A stretch of 64,000 nucleotides of DNA from Batillaria attramentaria. Taxonomy: Eukaryota; Mollusca; Gastropoda; Batillariidae. This document shows, piece after piece, positions 46,955 through 58,175 of the stretch. The translations under genes were made by a program, and so were the position numbers. Each line of letters starts with the position of its first letter. Positions within the stretch are counted from its first letter, which is position 1. A model generated the notes under the pieces. It ran no database searches and was not told where the DNA came from. It was given only the letters and a program-made list of their open reading frames with translations. Where the stretch lies: positions 323,501 to 387,500 of the forward strand of contig JACVVK020000392.1 of assembly GCA_018292915.2 (NCBI GenBank), written 5' to 3'.

Positions 46955-47163
46955 ATTAATATGGTTTAGCCCAAATATTTGGCTCAATGCGCCGCGAGAT
47001 AAACCCAACACGCACGCTCACGTGAATTACGCACATTCTCTCAGATACTGGACATGAACACATAACAATTACGTGTTGCGAAGGGCTAGCTCAGCAATTA
47101 AAGTGTCGAAATTTGAGAACTGCATTTATTTTCGATTTTTGTGGGTTGAACATTTCCAAATTG
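46955..47163 (-). mobile_element. SINE family 3, 5'-truncated
   Basis: GGCTCAATGCGCCGCGAGAT, AACCCAACACGCACGCTCAC, GCATTTATTTTCGATTTTTG, GAACATTTCCAAATTGC, then the head is missing. It ends about 210 bp before the TM6 exon. Confidence 0.8.
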
Positions 47164-47173
47164 CACCTGAGAT

Positions 47174-47371
47174 GGAGTGCTTCCGCGTGTTTGTCCTTCA
47201 TCTTGTTGATGACTCAGATGGCGTGCCCGTGTGCGTGTTTGTCCTCGCCACATAGTTTTTCCTCTGCATGTTTGTCCTTACCATGTTACCTTCTCAAACG
47301 GAGTGCTTCCGCGTGTTTGCCCTTCATCATGTCGAGGACTCAGATGGCGTGCCTGTGTGTGTGTGTTTCAG
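47174..47371 (+). repeat. 126-bp tandem duplication forming the exon acceptor region
   Basis: 47174-47240 and 47300-47368 are about 90% identical (GGAGTGCTTCCGCGTGTTTG, GACTCAGATGGCGTGCC). The second copy supplies the pyrimidine/TG-rich tract directly before the CAG acceptor of the TM6 exon; the first copy ends in GTGTTTGTCC without AG. Confidence 0.85.
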
Positions 47372-47476
47372 ATCATCGTGATGCTGGTGCTGATCCTAGC
47401 GGTGTTTGTCGTGTGCTGGCTGCCCCAGATGGTGTCCCTGCTCTACTCGGAACTCAGATCGGATCGCACGGCTCAG
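47372..47476 (+). CDS. Class A GPCR exon: TM6 and extracellular loop 3
   Basis: This internal exon encodes 35 codons, phase 0 at both ends, continuing the receptor from 2416-2679. Residues 1-24 are TM6: IIVMLVLILAVFVVCWLPQM then VSLL, with the activation-switch pattern FxxCWLP at F12, C15, W16 and P18. YSELRSDRTAQ is extracellular loop 3. The acceptor is TTTCAG|ATC and the donor CAG|GTGAGT, close to consensus. Together with the basic KLRKK at the end of the previous exon this gives the usual loop 3/TM6 boundary. A family 1 SINE lies 31 bp beyond the donor. Confidence 0.94.
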
Positions 47477-47507
47477 GTGAGTCCATCGCCATCATTGCCA
47501 GCCTCCC

Positions 47508-47681
47508 GGGAAGCCGGGATGGGCGAGTGGTAGAGAGTTGGACTTCTAATGCTCGGGTCGTGAGTTTGTATCCCGGCTTGAGCCAAATATTTGTGCTGGC
47601 TTTTTCATTGTTGCCCCGTCTTTGATATCACCCGTATGCGGTGGAAAAGGACGTTAAGCCCCCAAACGCCAACCCATCCGC
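47508..47681 (+). mobile_element. SINE family 1, full-length, next to a splice donor
   Basis: GGGATGGGCGAGTGGTAGAG, GTGAGTTTGTATCCCGGC, GGACGTTAAGCCCCC. TCATTGCCAGCCTCCC (47492-47507) and TCATTGCAGCCTCCC (47682-47696) flank it with a one-base gap. Confidence 0.93.
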
Positions 47682-47700
47682 TCATTGCAGCCTCCCTTTC

Positions 47701-47861
47701 CGGGTGGGTTGGTGGTGTGTTTGAGGGTTGTAACGTCCTGGGTGATATCCAAGACGGGCCAGCGAGGGAAACGCCAACACAAATATTTGGCCCCATCCGG
47801 GACTCGAACCCAGGACTCGAGCATTGAAAGTCCAGTGTTCTGCCGCTCGACTGTCCGGGCT
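47701..47861 (-). mobile_element. SINE family 1, minus-strand copy
   Basis: GGTGGGTTGGTGGTGTG tail, TGTAACGTCCTGGGTG (short deletion), GGCCCCATCCGGGACTCG, head ending GACTGTCCGGGCT. With the copy at 47508 it makes a head-out inverted pair that could fold in the transcript. Confidence 0.88.
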
Positions 47862-47933
47862 ACACGTCCTCCTTTTTCCAGTCCAGCACCATGCAACACG
47901 TCAGTAGTGTATGAGAAGCGTGTACGAGTTTAA

Positions 47934-48230
47934 AGGTCTGCAATCTCGAACAAAAAGCCGTGGTCTGTTGTTGTTGTGTTTGTTTGTTTGTTTGTGCTTT
48001 GTTTTTAAATTTTAAATTGCGGCTTCAGCCACTGTGCATAATGCAGGCAACTCTGTCACAGTTGCAGAGTTTTCAGCGCTTCGGAGACCCTTATAAAGCC
48101 AGAGCGTGAGCGAGACACATCTACATCGTCTAGCAGATGTTGTGTGCTGCACAAGAATACTAGCCACTGCGATCTTTCTCGCTCAGTGTCCACCAAGCAT
48201 ACTGTGGCTTTCTGTTGAGATTGCAGACCT
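47934..48230. mobile_element. TTAA-flanked palindromic element, copy 2 (297 bp)
   Basis: TTAA at 47930-47933 and 48231-48234. Left end AGGTCTGCAATCTCGAACAA, right end (reversed) AGGTCTGCAATCTCAACAGA. The interior shares CAACTCTGTCACAGTTGCAG, AGTTTTCAGCGCTTCGG and GATCTTTCTCGCTCAGTGTC with the reverse strand of the 39907 element. No protein is encoded. Confidence 0.88.
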
Positions 48231-48279
48231 TTAACCCTATTCCTACCAAGTATATGAACCTATCCCCCTGACCTAGTAT

Positions 48280-48462
48280 GGGAAGCCGGGATAACCGAGC
48301 GATAGACCTTTGGGCTTTCAATGCTCGTGTCTTGAGTTCGAATCCCGCCGGCTGGGCCAAATTTTTGTACTGGCCTTTTTCTCGTTGCCCCGTCTTTGAC
48401 ATCACCCATATTTGGTGGAAAACGACGGGAAACACAGACATTTTCTCACCCACCCACTCTGC
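48280..48462 (+). mobile_element. SINE family 1, diverged
   Basis: GGGATAACCGAGCGATAGAC, TTGAGTTCGAATCCCGCC, GACATCACCCATATTTGG and a mutated end GACGGGAAACACAGAC. ACCTAGTA and CCCTAGTA near the ends may be the duplication. Confidence 0.85.
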
Positions 48463-49000
48463 CCTAGTAAGCAAAGTGTAGAAGACTGGAGGCTAAATAA
48501 ACGGATCGCATCAACTTTTATCAAAAGAAAGCAAGCTTGAGTTAGACTGACATCTCACACTTCCACACCAGCAGAATAATGAAAAGAAAGACGCAGTTGG
48601 TGGAGAACCGGAAGGACGAGGAGTCCCCGTGTGCTGTACGAACCGTGTTAAACACGATTTACCCCGCACGCCTGCAGAAGAATGTGTGGTCAACATTGTA
48701 GAGAGCCTCGTCCTGACCGTTTCTCCTTCACTTCTTTGTTTCCATTGATTTAAACAGACCTGTCTCACTCTTTATAGCCGTCCCTTGCTGATATCAGGAC
48801 GGGGACAAATCACTGTGACAAGTCAATACAGGTTGCTTCTTTCGCAAAGCTGTGTGTCTGGGGGTCAGGAGGTTAAAAGGAAAAAGCAAAACTAATCCAG
48901 CCACTCCCATGATGCCAAAAACAGGCCCACGCACAAAGTCGTGAAGTTTCCCGCCCGTTCTCTGGGCTCGCAGCTCACAAAAGGGCTCTTGAACATAGCG

Positions 49001-49001
<1 letters not shown>

Positions 49002-49059
<58 letters not shown>

Positions 49060-49060
49060 C
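49002..49060. repeat. (CG)n/(CA)n microsatellite
   Basis: GCGCGCGC then about 50 bp of CA. Confidence 0.96.
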
Positions 49061-49951
49061 CGACGGTTCCGCTGGCAAACGACAAGTAAAGAGGATACGT
49101 ATAGCCTTTGTCTGCCTCATGCTTTTTGATACATCCCGTCCGCCAGCCACACAATTCCATTCCACTCATCCGCCAGTGAGAGTCCTGTTCCAAGTCGGAG
49201 AGCAGGACTGAAAAGGTCTGGTGACCGCCAGGGCTTCTGGGAAGGGTAGACCGTGGTACGACTATGGAAGCCCTCGCTCACGGAGCTGTGAAAAACCACA
49301 TTATCTGCTGGCCGTGATGTTTTCGGGAAACTCACGAGCCCTCGGCAGAGTGAAAAACCGTTCGCTGTATACGAGCACGTTTATGGCCGGGGAAGGGACA
49401 ATACTCTGCCAGGGAAGGGACAATACTCTGGAGACGTGACTATCCGGCGGCCATGGTCCCTACACGTGGAAGGGAAGCAGCGACGCGTGTGAGAGAGGTT
49501 GAAGCAGGGAGCACTTCATTTCCCTGGTCTTTTCGTAATAGTTTACCCCCCCCCCCCCTCAAGGACGGGAGGGGGGAGGGGGAACGTTGACAGGGGTAGG
49601 GACATTCAACTGATGCGTCTTGTCCTTCGGAACTTCAACGTTTGCTAGATCTGTACCGTAGGTTTTTGAAACCAGGTTGTCAATAAAATTATTAACATAT
49701 TTTTTTTCGCCTCCGCAACTTTCCTTCAGTTGGTTTCTTTGGTTGGCTGGCTATGTAAATTGGAAAGATGAGGTAGGCGGGGATCTCGGGAGACAATGAT
49801 TATTCCAATAGAGAGGGAGAGAGGGACAGAATTGTAGAGTCGGAGAATACATATTTGCGTACGTGATATTTCCCCAACTTTGATGTCGGTTCCGTTCCAG
49901 AATCGTAGAGATTCATGAGCAGTCCTCGACAACAGGCTATTCAGCTACAAG

Positions 49952-50462
49952 GCTCTCTCTCTCTCTCTCTCTCTCCCCCTCTCTCCCTCTCTCTCTCTGT
50001 ACTGAGGCATCGTGGATTTTCAGGGGTTGTTAATGCTGTTGTTGTTGTTGCTGTTTTGGTTTTGGGGGTGCTGTTGTTGTTGTTGTTGTCGTCGTTGTTG
50101 TTGTTGTTGTTTACTACTTTATTATCCCTTTCGGGAAATTCGGGCTGCTTCCCACGGGGGAAGCGCGTCACCGCGGTGCAACGCCACCCAATATCTATCC
50201 TATATTTTTTTTACAAATTTGCTGTTGTTGTTGTTGTTGTTACTGCTGCTGTTTTTGTTTTGTTTTTGTTTGTTTTTTGTGTTATTGTTTTTGTTTGTTT
50301 GTTTGTTTGTTTGTTTGTTTGTTTGTTTGTTTGTTTGGGCGGGGTGGTTTTTTTTTTGTTTTTTTTTTGTTTGGTTTGGTTTTGGGTTTTTTGTTGTTCT
50401 TTGTTGTTGTTTTGTTGTTGTTGTTTGTTTGTTTCTTGTGTTGTTGTTGTTGTTTTTTGAGG
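49952..50462. repeat. (CT)n, (TTG)n and (GTTT)n tracts
   Basis: (CT)n at 49952-49998, TTG runs at 50035-50110, 50221-50240 and 50395-50455, (GTTT)n at 50294-50337. Around 50110-50215 a reversed retroposon-like end CTTTATTATCCCTTTCGGG is present. Confidence 0.85.
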
Positions 50463-50628
50463 GAGGGGGTTGATTGGTGTATACACTTTATCTATTATAC
50501 TTTTGTATTTTACATTCTCGTTCCCTCCCCCTTCCCCTCACAATAGCAGAATTCTTCACAATCCACGTAGTCCTTTCCTGGACACAAACGACTGTTCCCT
50601 GATACAACATGTGCATGTTTTGTTGCAG

Positions 50629-50737
50629 TTGCCGTCATGGTACGGTGATTTTGAGTACTTCGCTCGTTACCTGGCCCACTCCAACAGCGCCATCAACCCG
50701 CTCATCTACGCCGGCTTCAACGACAACTTCCAGAAAG
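50629..50737 (+). CDS. Class A GPCR exon: TM7 and start of helix 8
   Basis: This internal exon encodes 36 codons plus one base (phase 0 in, phase 1 out). LPSWYGDF completes extracellular loop 3, EYFARYLAHSNSAINPLIYA is TM7 with N19, N23, P24 and Y27 forming the NSxxNPxxY motif, and GFNDNFQK begins helix 8 with the conserved Phe seven residues after the Tyr. The acceptor is TTGCAG|TTG and the donor AAAG|GTGAGA. The FAxxLAxSNSxxNPxIYxxFNxNF pattern recalls NPFF/SIFamide-type and related peptide receptors, but this is resemblance only and no ligand is inferred. Confidence 0.95.
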
Positions 50738-52261
50738 GTGAGAGAGACACACTGCACTGAGCAAGGACATGTCCTGATCAGAAACCGGTCTCAGTTAAGG
50801 GTCTACACGTCCTGTTATGTTGTTTTCTCTGTGGGGCGTGCCTGAGTTGTGCTTAGTTTTGTATCATTAAGATTGAAGTGTCTGTCGTCTTTTTCGGAGG
50901 TAGTTTACGTCAACTCCATGAAGTATTTTATTGTAACATTTTTTTTGTTGTTGTTGGTCCTGTCCTTAGCAGCAAAATGGTCTTTGTTGCTTGCGCGGCT
51001 CTAAGCCATTAATTAAATGTTCACTCACTCACTCACTCACCCAGAACAGTGCCGTTCTAGTTTTCTATGCTTCTTACAGCGATTTGAAGCTTGAGATTTC
51101 TGTTTGGAGTGTCCCTGCTTTCCTCACTGGTTTTGCCTGTTTTTGCAGCTGTCTCACTGCTTCAATTCACTTTTGTTTCTCACGCTGTTCCAGTGTTTGA
51201 ACACCTTGATCTGTATTGTACCTGTGTTTTAGTCAGTTTTACCCTTTCCGGGTTAATCCTTACTTTTTTCTGCTCTCCCAAGATCGTGGCCTGTGACCTA
51301 GATGTCTTGAGTCGTGTGCACACAGTTAAGACTTTCGATGTCTTCTGTTTCTGATTAGTTCATCTTGTTATCTTTCCTTTGAAAACAAAATATCATACAA
51401 CATTAGATTCTCCGTAAGTTTGTTTAATTTTACCATTTTGTTGCCGCTGTCATTGTTTAATGGTTTTATTATGTTTTGCAAGGGTCGCTGTATGTCTGCT
51501 GTAATGTTACGTAAAACCCAGCCATGAACAATGTTCGGTTTATTACTTGTATCATTAACCATACACATTTGTATCGTGTTAATATGCTCTTGGGCCATAA
51601 CTTAGATTCTTGGAACAGGCGTCTGAGTAGCCAGCGAGTCATCGTGAAACCCCAGTGATGGGAAGAGTTATGTCCACTTACTTAAAAGGGACAAGACTCT
51701 TCACGACACAGCCGGTTTCGCAGACGACACGCTAGGCGAGTCAGGCAGCTGAGTGTGAATGATAACTAGTATGTATATCCGTGCAGTATCATATCCGTTG
51801 TCAAACTGTTTGGGGGTGTGGTTGTTTTTAGGGGAGTCATGTTGTTTACTTGTACTTGACTGCCTTTCTTGTTCTCTCCCAAAGTTTGCTGCAGAGGCAT
51901 CTTGCGCATGCGCAGTCGGACCCTTGCTAGGTAGGCCTTGCAGTCTAGTGCTGGTGGCGTTTCAGTCAGTGATGCTTGTAGTTTGTAGTGTCGCTTCAAG
52001 TCTGTGCACAGTCGGTATCCAGAGAGAACCTGTTCCGCTTTATGCTGTGTGTCGAGGCTTCACAGTCTTGCCCTTTGAACAGGACTTGTGTTCTTTCGAA
52101 CCGTCGGCGCTTGTTTTCTTTCTCAGTCCAGCAAAACGTCTGCACTGAGTGGCGACTTTCTTTGTGCTGGTGTGTCTGATCCTTTCTCGTCAGTGTGCCT
52201 GTGCGAAGTCTGTATCATAGTGTTCGTAATGAGTTCTGATGGGGAAAACTGCCGCTCAGTT

Positions 52262-52264
<3 letters not shown>

Positions 52265-52345
<81 letters not shown>

Positions 52346-52487
52346 CTTTCCAACCACGTCAGGGCGATATCAAAGACGGGGCAACGAGAAAAAAGTCAGC
52401 ACAACTGTTTGTCCCCAGCCGGGATTCGAACTCATGACCCGAGCATTGGGAATCCAAACACTCTACCATTTGGCTATCCCGGCTCCC
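52265..52487 (-). mobile_element. SINE family 1, with (CA)n at its 3' end
   Basis: (CA)n at 52265-52342 runs into ACGTCCTTTCCAACCACG, then GATATCAAAGACGGGGCAAC, GCCGGGATTCGAACTCATGA and a head ending GGCTATCCCGGCTCCCC. The microsatellite replaces the usual GTTTAACG tail, as in the copy at 27203. Confidence 0.9.
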
Positions 52488-53836
52488 CGTTTCATATTTC
52501 AAGCGCGCCAGAGTCTCGATATAGTGGATGTAGGGAGCATGTGGACTGAAAGTGCGTCGGTGAAGTGGTGCAAGCCGCAGATTTAAAACAACAGCAACAA
52601 GAATCCTTGGCGTATGGCCTTTAGCTTTACGATTTTCTTTGAATAAAACATTTAACAGTATTACTTGCAGTCCTGGACGTTATCAGAACGAAAATGTTTA
52701 GGGAACGACCACAGTAGCAAAAGGTTCAAAACACGCTTAGATGACAACAGACAACAAATTTACTACGATCTAGTTGAAGGTTTGGAAGTAAATTTGTCTT
52801 GTCCGTTGTCCTCCTAAAATCGTGTCTGAGTGTTTGGGCGTTGTGACCTTGCAAAGTGCGGTTGGGCCTTTTGTGTCTTCGAAACATAAGTGTCAATTTG
52901 TTTCATGGAAGCACGAGAACAGGTTTGGGCGCTGTGCAAATTCACAAAGTGGTTTTGCTTCCGAGCTCAGCAAAATTGACAAACCTACATGAAGGCCAGC
53001 TAACCCCCAAGCCGGCTAAAAACCTTGTAATGTTAACACTCCCACACACAGAAGTTTTTGTTTATTGATAAATGGCGTGAAAACTCCTCCCTAGGATCTG
53101 CAATCTTCCTTTTAGGAATCCGCGGAGTTGCTCAGAATTGTGTCTGGTGGCAAAAACTTGGATATAGTTCTGCAGGGTTTGTTGTTGTTCTTTCTGTGTT
53201 TGTGTGTGGGGCGAGATGGGGGCGGGGATGGAATATTATTTGTTTGATCATGATTCATGTTCGGTGTTCTGTGGACAATTGTGTGAACGTTTGTTGTGGC
53301 ATTTCTTTTCTCGAATCATTTGATGTTTGTCATCATTGTATCGTGTCAGGTTCATGCCAGCCTTTCCCGAACCCTCAGAGTGCTATTTGCTGCCGGTGTT
53401 TTGTGGAATTTTCAGTTAAATGTGTTATATGTACGTGTTGTTTTTAGAACACAGATATTGGCTGTTTGTGCAGAACACCGCATATTCTGACCGTGACGTC
53501 TCAAGCCCTTAAAGAAATGATCATATGCTTTTTGTGATATTGATTAAAATTGATATCAGTGACATTGTTTCCTATGTCGAAAGGAAAACGGGAAAGAAGT
53601 TACTTGCCAATAATAATTATAATAATTAGATGGAGGTATAATATTGGGAAAGATGCTGCTCGACTTAGAATCAGTTATGGAGAATTTCGAGCCCGCTGGT
53701 ACAGGTATTTATGACTACTGTAAAACAACAACAACAACAACAACAACGAAACCAACAACTAACCCAACAATAACTAACTGTATTTTGAATATATTCTGCA
53801 ACATACCAGTACAGACAAATGCCAACCACACACACG

Positions 53837-53878
<42 letters not shown>

Positions 53879-54107
53879 ACATAAAAATGCACGCACATTC
53901 TTCTTACATACATGAGATATGAGTAAAATCATAGATGTGGGCATATGTATGTGTACGAACGCATATATGTATATTAGGTATATTTATGGATATGTATATC
54001 ATACGATGTACACGTGTGTATATGTTGCTGTATGTATGTACTCTACTCTATGTCCGATCTACAACAATGAGTTGCTGTGTGTGGAAAAAGAATTTCAATA
54101 ACAAAAA

Positions 54108-54280
54108 ATAAATAATAATAATAATAATAAATCACGATTATACAGCGCAGTTCAAAATACATCAACTCACATTGCGCATCCATACATCACTCACACGCAC
54201 ATGGAACACATCCTAAAACAACAGGCACTACGGTTGCATGAATCAGTAGAAGGCAAATTGAAACGGATATATTGCTTTTT
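54108..54280 (-). mobile_element. LINE 3' end related to 39741-39906
   Basis: (AAT)n at 54108-54130, ATTATACAGCGCAG, ATACATCAACTCA, ACACATCCTAAAACAACAGG, ATGAATCAGTAGAAGGCAAA. No coding part is left. Confidence 0.75.
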
Positions 54281-54507
54281 AACAACACGTTATGCCTTTT
54301 AAGGTCTTGTGGCTTTCTTCATACGAAATAAGTGTCGCACTGGCCCATTGCGTTAGGCAATATCGAGAAACATGCATTATTCTTCTACGAACAGCTGTGT
54401 TACATATGAAAACGTGAGGGTTTTAGCAAAGATCTTGGAAACTGATTCCAAGGTCTTTGGTTTTAGTCAGCTCCTTCCAGTCTAGTTTCCAGTTATACAG
54501 AGCAGAA

Positions 54508-54600
54508 ATACAATACAATACAATACAATACAATACAATACAATACAATACAATTACAACAATACAATTACAACAATACAATACAATTCAATACAATATA
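54508..54600. repeat. (ATACA)n pentanucleotide repeat
   Basis: Pure ATACA units to 54553, then interrupted ones. Confidence 0.96.
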
Positions 54601-54778
54601 TACACATTGTCATTAAAAGGATATTCATCGTGTAGCGTGTTGAGCATTCATTAATAAAGAAGAAACTTTAAAACTGTGTTGATTAATGAAGTACATAAAA
54701 CAACACTAAAAATAATGAGTATCAGACGCTAAAAGAAGAAGATTTTTTTTAAAAATCATCATCAGTCTTCACACCTCA

Positions 54779-54898
<120 letters not shown>

Positions 54899-55013
54899 AC
54901 GCCATGAAACAGTTCATGCTCGTTGCGCCATTTCAACTGTTTGATCAGCATTTGTTGATTGTTACATTTACAGACTATGACAGACAGCATTGTTCTTTCC
55001 CTGTGTGTTGCAG

Positions 55014-55117
55014 GTTTCCTGAACTTATGTCGGAGCAGCGAGAGAAAATGTCGCTACACCACCATGGTGTCTCGCGCAGACTCCTTTCAGAGTTCGACTC
55101 ACATCACCAAGGTTTGA
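55014..55117 (+). CDS. Class A GPCR last coding exon: C-terminal tail
   Basis: The phase-1 acceptor TTGCAG|GTT adds a Gly codon across the junction, then FLNLCRSSERKCRYTTMVSR and ADSFQSSTHITKV before TGA at 55115-55117. GFLNLC completes helix 8, and its Cys is a possible palmitoylation site. The tail is short (about 35 residues after helix 8 begins), rich in Ser/Thr and Arg, and ends T-K-V. A different frame over the same DNA is longer but does not continue the receptor. AAG|GTTTGA overlapping the stop is a weak donor-like site, so a further alternative exon cannot be excluded. Confidence 0.86.
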
Positions 55118-55570
55118 ACCTGAGGACCTGTTCCACCACGATGACTACCACTCCGTCACCTATCTCCCGTCGCCACCATTCCTCTGCCGTCACACATCTT
55201 TCTCCTGCCCCGCCCTCCCCGGAACTACACTCGTCTGCAGCCGCCAACGATATACAGACTTCGGCAATTGTCGTTGATCTTCGGTAGCTGTCGGCAATTG
55301 TCGCTAATCTTCGATAGCTTTCTGCTTTCTCTCTCTCTCTCGCCATCTTCTGATCGGCACTCAGTTATCAACAGCTGCTAGCGATATACAGACTTCGGTA
55401 GCTGTCGGCAGCTGTCGGTCATCGCGAACTCTCTGCTGTCCCGCCGTCTCCGGATCGGCACTGTTCGGCAGCTGCCAGCTATATAATCTTCGGCAATTGT
55501 CGTCGATCTTCGCTAGCTGTCGGCCGTTGCCGTCAAGCTTTCACAGCTGTCAGATGCCGGCCGTGAACGT
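55118..55570 (+). other. Probable 3'UTR with degenerate internal repeats
   Basis: After the stop, words such as CGGCAATTGTCG, ATCTTCG(G/C)TAGCTGTCGG and CGGCAGCTG recur irregularly at about 55255-55560. No poly(A) signal is close by; AATAAA occurs at about 57974 and 58010, which would give a 3'UTR of about 2.9 kb. The real end is unknown. Confidence 0.5.
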
Positions 55571-56460
55571 AGACTATTCTGCACACTGCCAAGACTGACG
55601 CGTCTCAGTGATCGAAGCATGATTTCGGACAGAACTTTTCTGTAATGTGTTCGAACAGATGCTTCTACGCGCTCTGAAACTCTTGGGCCGTGACCATGGG
55701 CCCCTGTTCATGTTGGCGAACACCTCTGTGGGGGTTGCCCCATGACAAAGGGTGTCCTGTCCCGTATCGTGGCAGCAGAGCCGTGCCCTTGCTGTCAACG
55801 TGAGTGGACTTTCACGAGCAACTCACGGTCATCCTGCTTTGGGGAGCTAGGCAAGCGACACAGACCCTCGGCTGGCATACCAGCACAAGACCGACTTTTG
55901 TCTTGCTAAAACTATGTATACACCTGTGACCTGACTGACTTTCTCTTTGTTGTCTTTTGATTGTACTTTTCGTGTATTTTCATGAAGTGTGATACCAACC
56001 GTCAGCAGCAGGACCTTAATCAGTCGAATCTGGAACTGACCCACTTCCGGCATAGCAAGCGAGATGACCTCCCCTCCCCCCCCCTCCCCCCAGCACCATG
56101 CACTTACTCCAGGGCTCTTCCAGCTTGGAGCTGGATTAACTTAAGCTGCACTACGTACGCGCGAGGTCTCCTAGGATCATTCGTTCCACGAGTTTATCCA
56201 GCACGTCACACCCGTTTTTACAGCCGAAAAAGTACATACGTCACTGCATAGTTGCTCACAACAAATGACAGTCGTTTCTGTCGTTTCTTTAGCCTGCACG
56301 CTTCAACACTAAACGGTCAGTATTTGGTCTTCTGTTCATGTGCTGGAACAAACCGACGCTATAAAACTCAGCATACATCATAAACAGAATTTCTCAAGTA
56401 CGATTTCAAGCGAGGCTATATACATGTAGTAAACAATCATGACACCTCTCTCGCTGAAAG
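55571..56460. other. Unassigned, no gene seen
   Basis: Non-repetitive sequence, possibly 3'UTR. A C-rich run at 56070-56090. Open frames are short and resemble nothing recognised. Confidence 0.5.
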
Positions 56461-56561
<101 letters not shown>

Positions 56562-56626
56562 GCAGACAGAGACAAATAGACAGACAGAGAGAAGCTCTAT
56601 ACAGAAAAGTATTACGTAAAATTTAA

Positions 56627-56798
<172 letters not shown>

Positions 56799-56859
56799 AC
56801 AGAGAGAAAAGGTCAGACAGGCAAAAGCGCGCTACGTAAAGTATATACTGTGAAAAACA

Positions 56860-57850
56860 ATATCCTCACTTTGTCTAGCTTATGTAGTGGCGTTCTTTTC
56901 CATATCGTCTCGCTACGATGTTTGTCTGCGGTTGTGTTATACGGAATGTCACAAATCTAATGTCTCCTTGGCCCGTGGACTGTCTTTGCCTTTTTCTGTG
57001 ACGTGCACTTAACCTTTCAAGATCTGTGTACTTCACGTATTTATGAATGTAATCATTCTGTTGGCTCTTCTGCTGTCTTGCATAACATTATCCGTTATAT
57101 TCACAGTAAAGGATTGTACTGTAATTGTAATTTTGAGAGGATACGTCCGTCCGACAGTCTGTAGTGTGACACAATCAGTCTAAAAACGTGTCTAACTCAG
57201 ATACACGGGTATCCCTGATTTTTTTTTAACTACTTTTTTCTATTCGTTTTTGTTAAATCACAGGCGTTGCTGGCTTCAAGATTTCACTGAGCTAAAGGGG
57301 AACCCCTCGCACTTGGTACTCAAAGGGCAGTAAGTAAGAAATATCTGTTTGGAGAGTTCTGTCCCCATCGTTCCAGCCCTTGTCATAAATTCGATGTGCA
57401 ATGCAGAACCGACAGAGCTGTTACCAGGGTATATTCTCTGACTACCTTGGCTTGAAAGTCGACGCTTGAGAGGTTTCCCGGTGTCTCAGTGAAATGTATG
57501 TTTTGAAGACCTTCAGTCAAATCTTGAAGCGCCCGTGGAAGATGTTTAGTTGTTTACTACATTTCTTGTTTGGTCGCTTGTTTTTGTAAATAATAATCTT
57601 GTCAATGTCTTATGAGATATGTGATGAGCTTCCACAAAAGCGGGGACAAAGGGTGATTGTAGGGACACGGATTTATTGGTTTCGTTGAAAAGTGCAGAAT
57701 ATAAGCTTTCTTTTAGTACAAAAAAATATTTCTGTGGCAAGGTGTAGACCTGAGAGATGTTTCTTGATAACTTGCTCTTGAAAATCGGCCATGTTGAAAA
57801 AAATTGGTTGGTAAGGTGTGACATGGGAATCAGGACAACATGGCGTGGTT
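56860..57850. other. Unassigned, no gene seen
   Basis: Unique-looking AT-rich sequence without recognised features. Confidence 0.5.
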
Positions 57851-57857
57851 GTATTAT

Positions 57858-57970
57858 ATAATAATAATGATGATGATGATGATAATCATAATGATAATGG
57901 CTATTTATATAGCGGTTATACTTAGCGAGCTCTAGGTGCTTACAAAGTTAAGAAAAATAAGATCAACTAA
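57858..57970 (-). mobile_element. Possible retroposon 3' end
   Basis: (AATGATGATG)-type repeats followed by GGCTATTTATATAGCGGTTA and GCTCTAGGTGCTTACAA, the reverse of a common retroposon end with a trinucleotide tail. Confidence 0.4.
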
Positions 57971-58032
57971 AAACAAATAAAAATGGCTTGAAAATAATGC
58001 CAGAGAGAACAATAAAAGACAGCAGTCGTTTT

Positions 58033-58092
58033 GGCAGAGTAAACTCTGGCAGAGATTTTTTTCAGCAGACTGCTGATTCAGCGTACGTGTAC

Positions 58093-58169
<77 letters not shown>

Positions 58170-58175
58170 CACACA
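58033..58175. repeat. Short dispersed direct repeat followed by (CA)n
   Basis: CAGACTGCTGATTCAGCGTA with CGTGTACAATAACA leads into (CA)n at 58098-58175. The same words with few changes occur at 59065-59102 followed by a T run. Confidence 0.75.

Larger units (their letters stand above)
47477..50628 (+). other. Receptor intron 2 (3.15 kb)
   Basis: GTGAGT to TTGCAG. Holds three family 1 SINEs, the second TTAA element, a (CA)n tract and (TTG)n/(GTTT)n tracts. From about 48480 to 49000 and from 49060 to 49940 nothing is recognised beyond a C-run at 49547-49558. Confidence 0.9.

Noticed and set aside
52743..52812. Imperfect hairpin (GACAACAGACAACAAATTTA against its inverse)
   Set aside because: Arms are short with gaps and no flanking duplication; could be chance, so not raised to a finding.
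54904..55287. 127-codon frame overlapping the last receptor exon
   Set aside because: It uses a different frame from the one demanded by the phase-1 junction; the receptor frame gives a proper helix 8 (GFLNLC).
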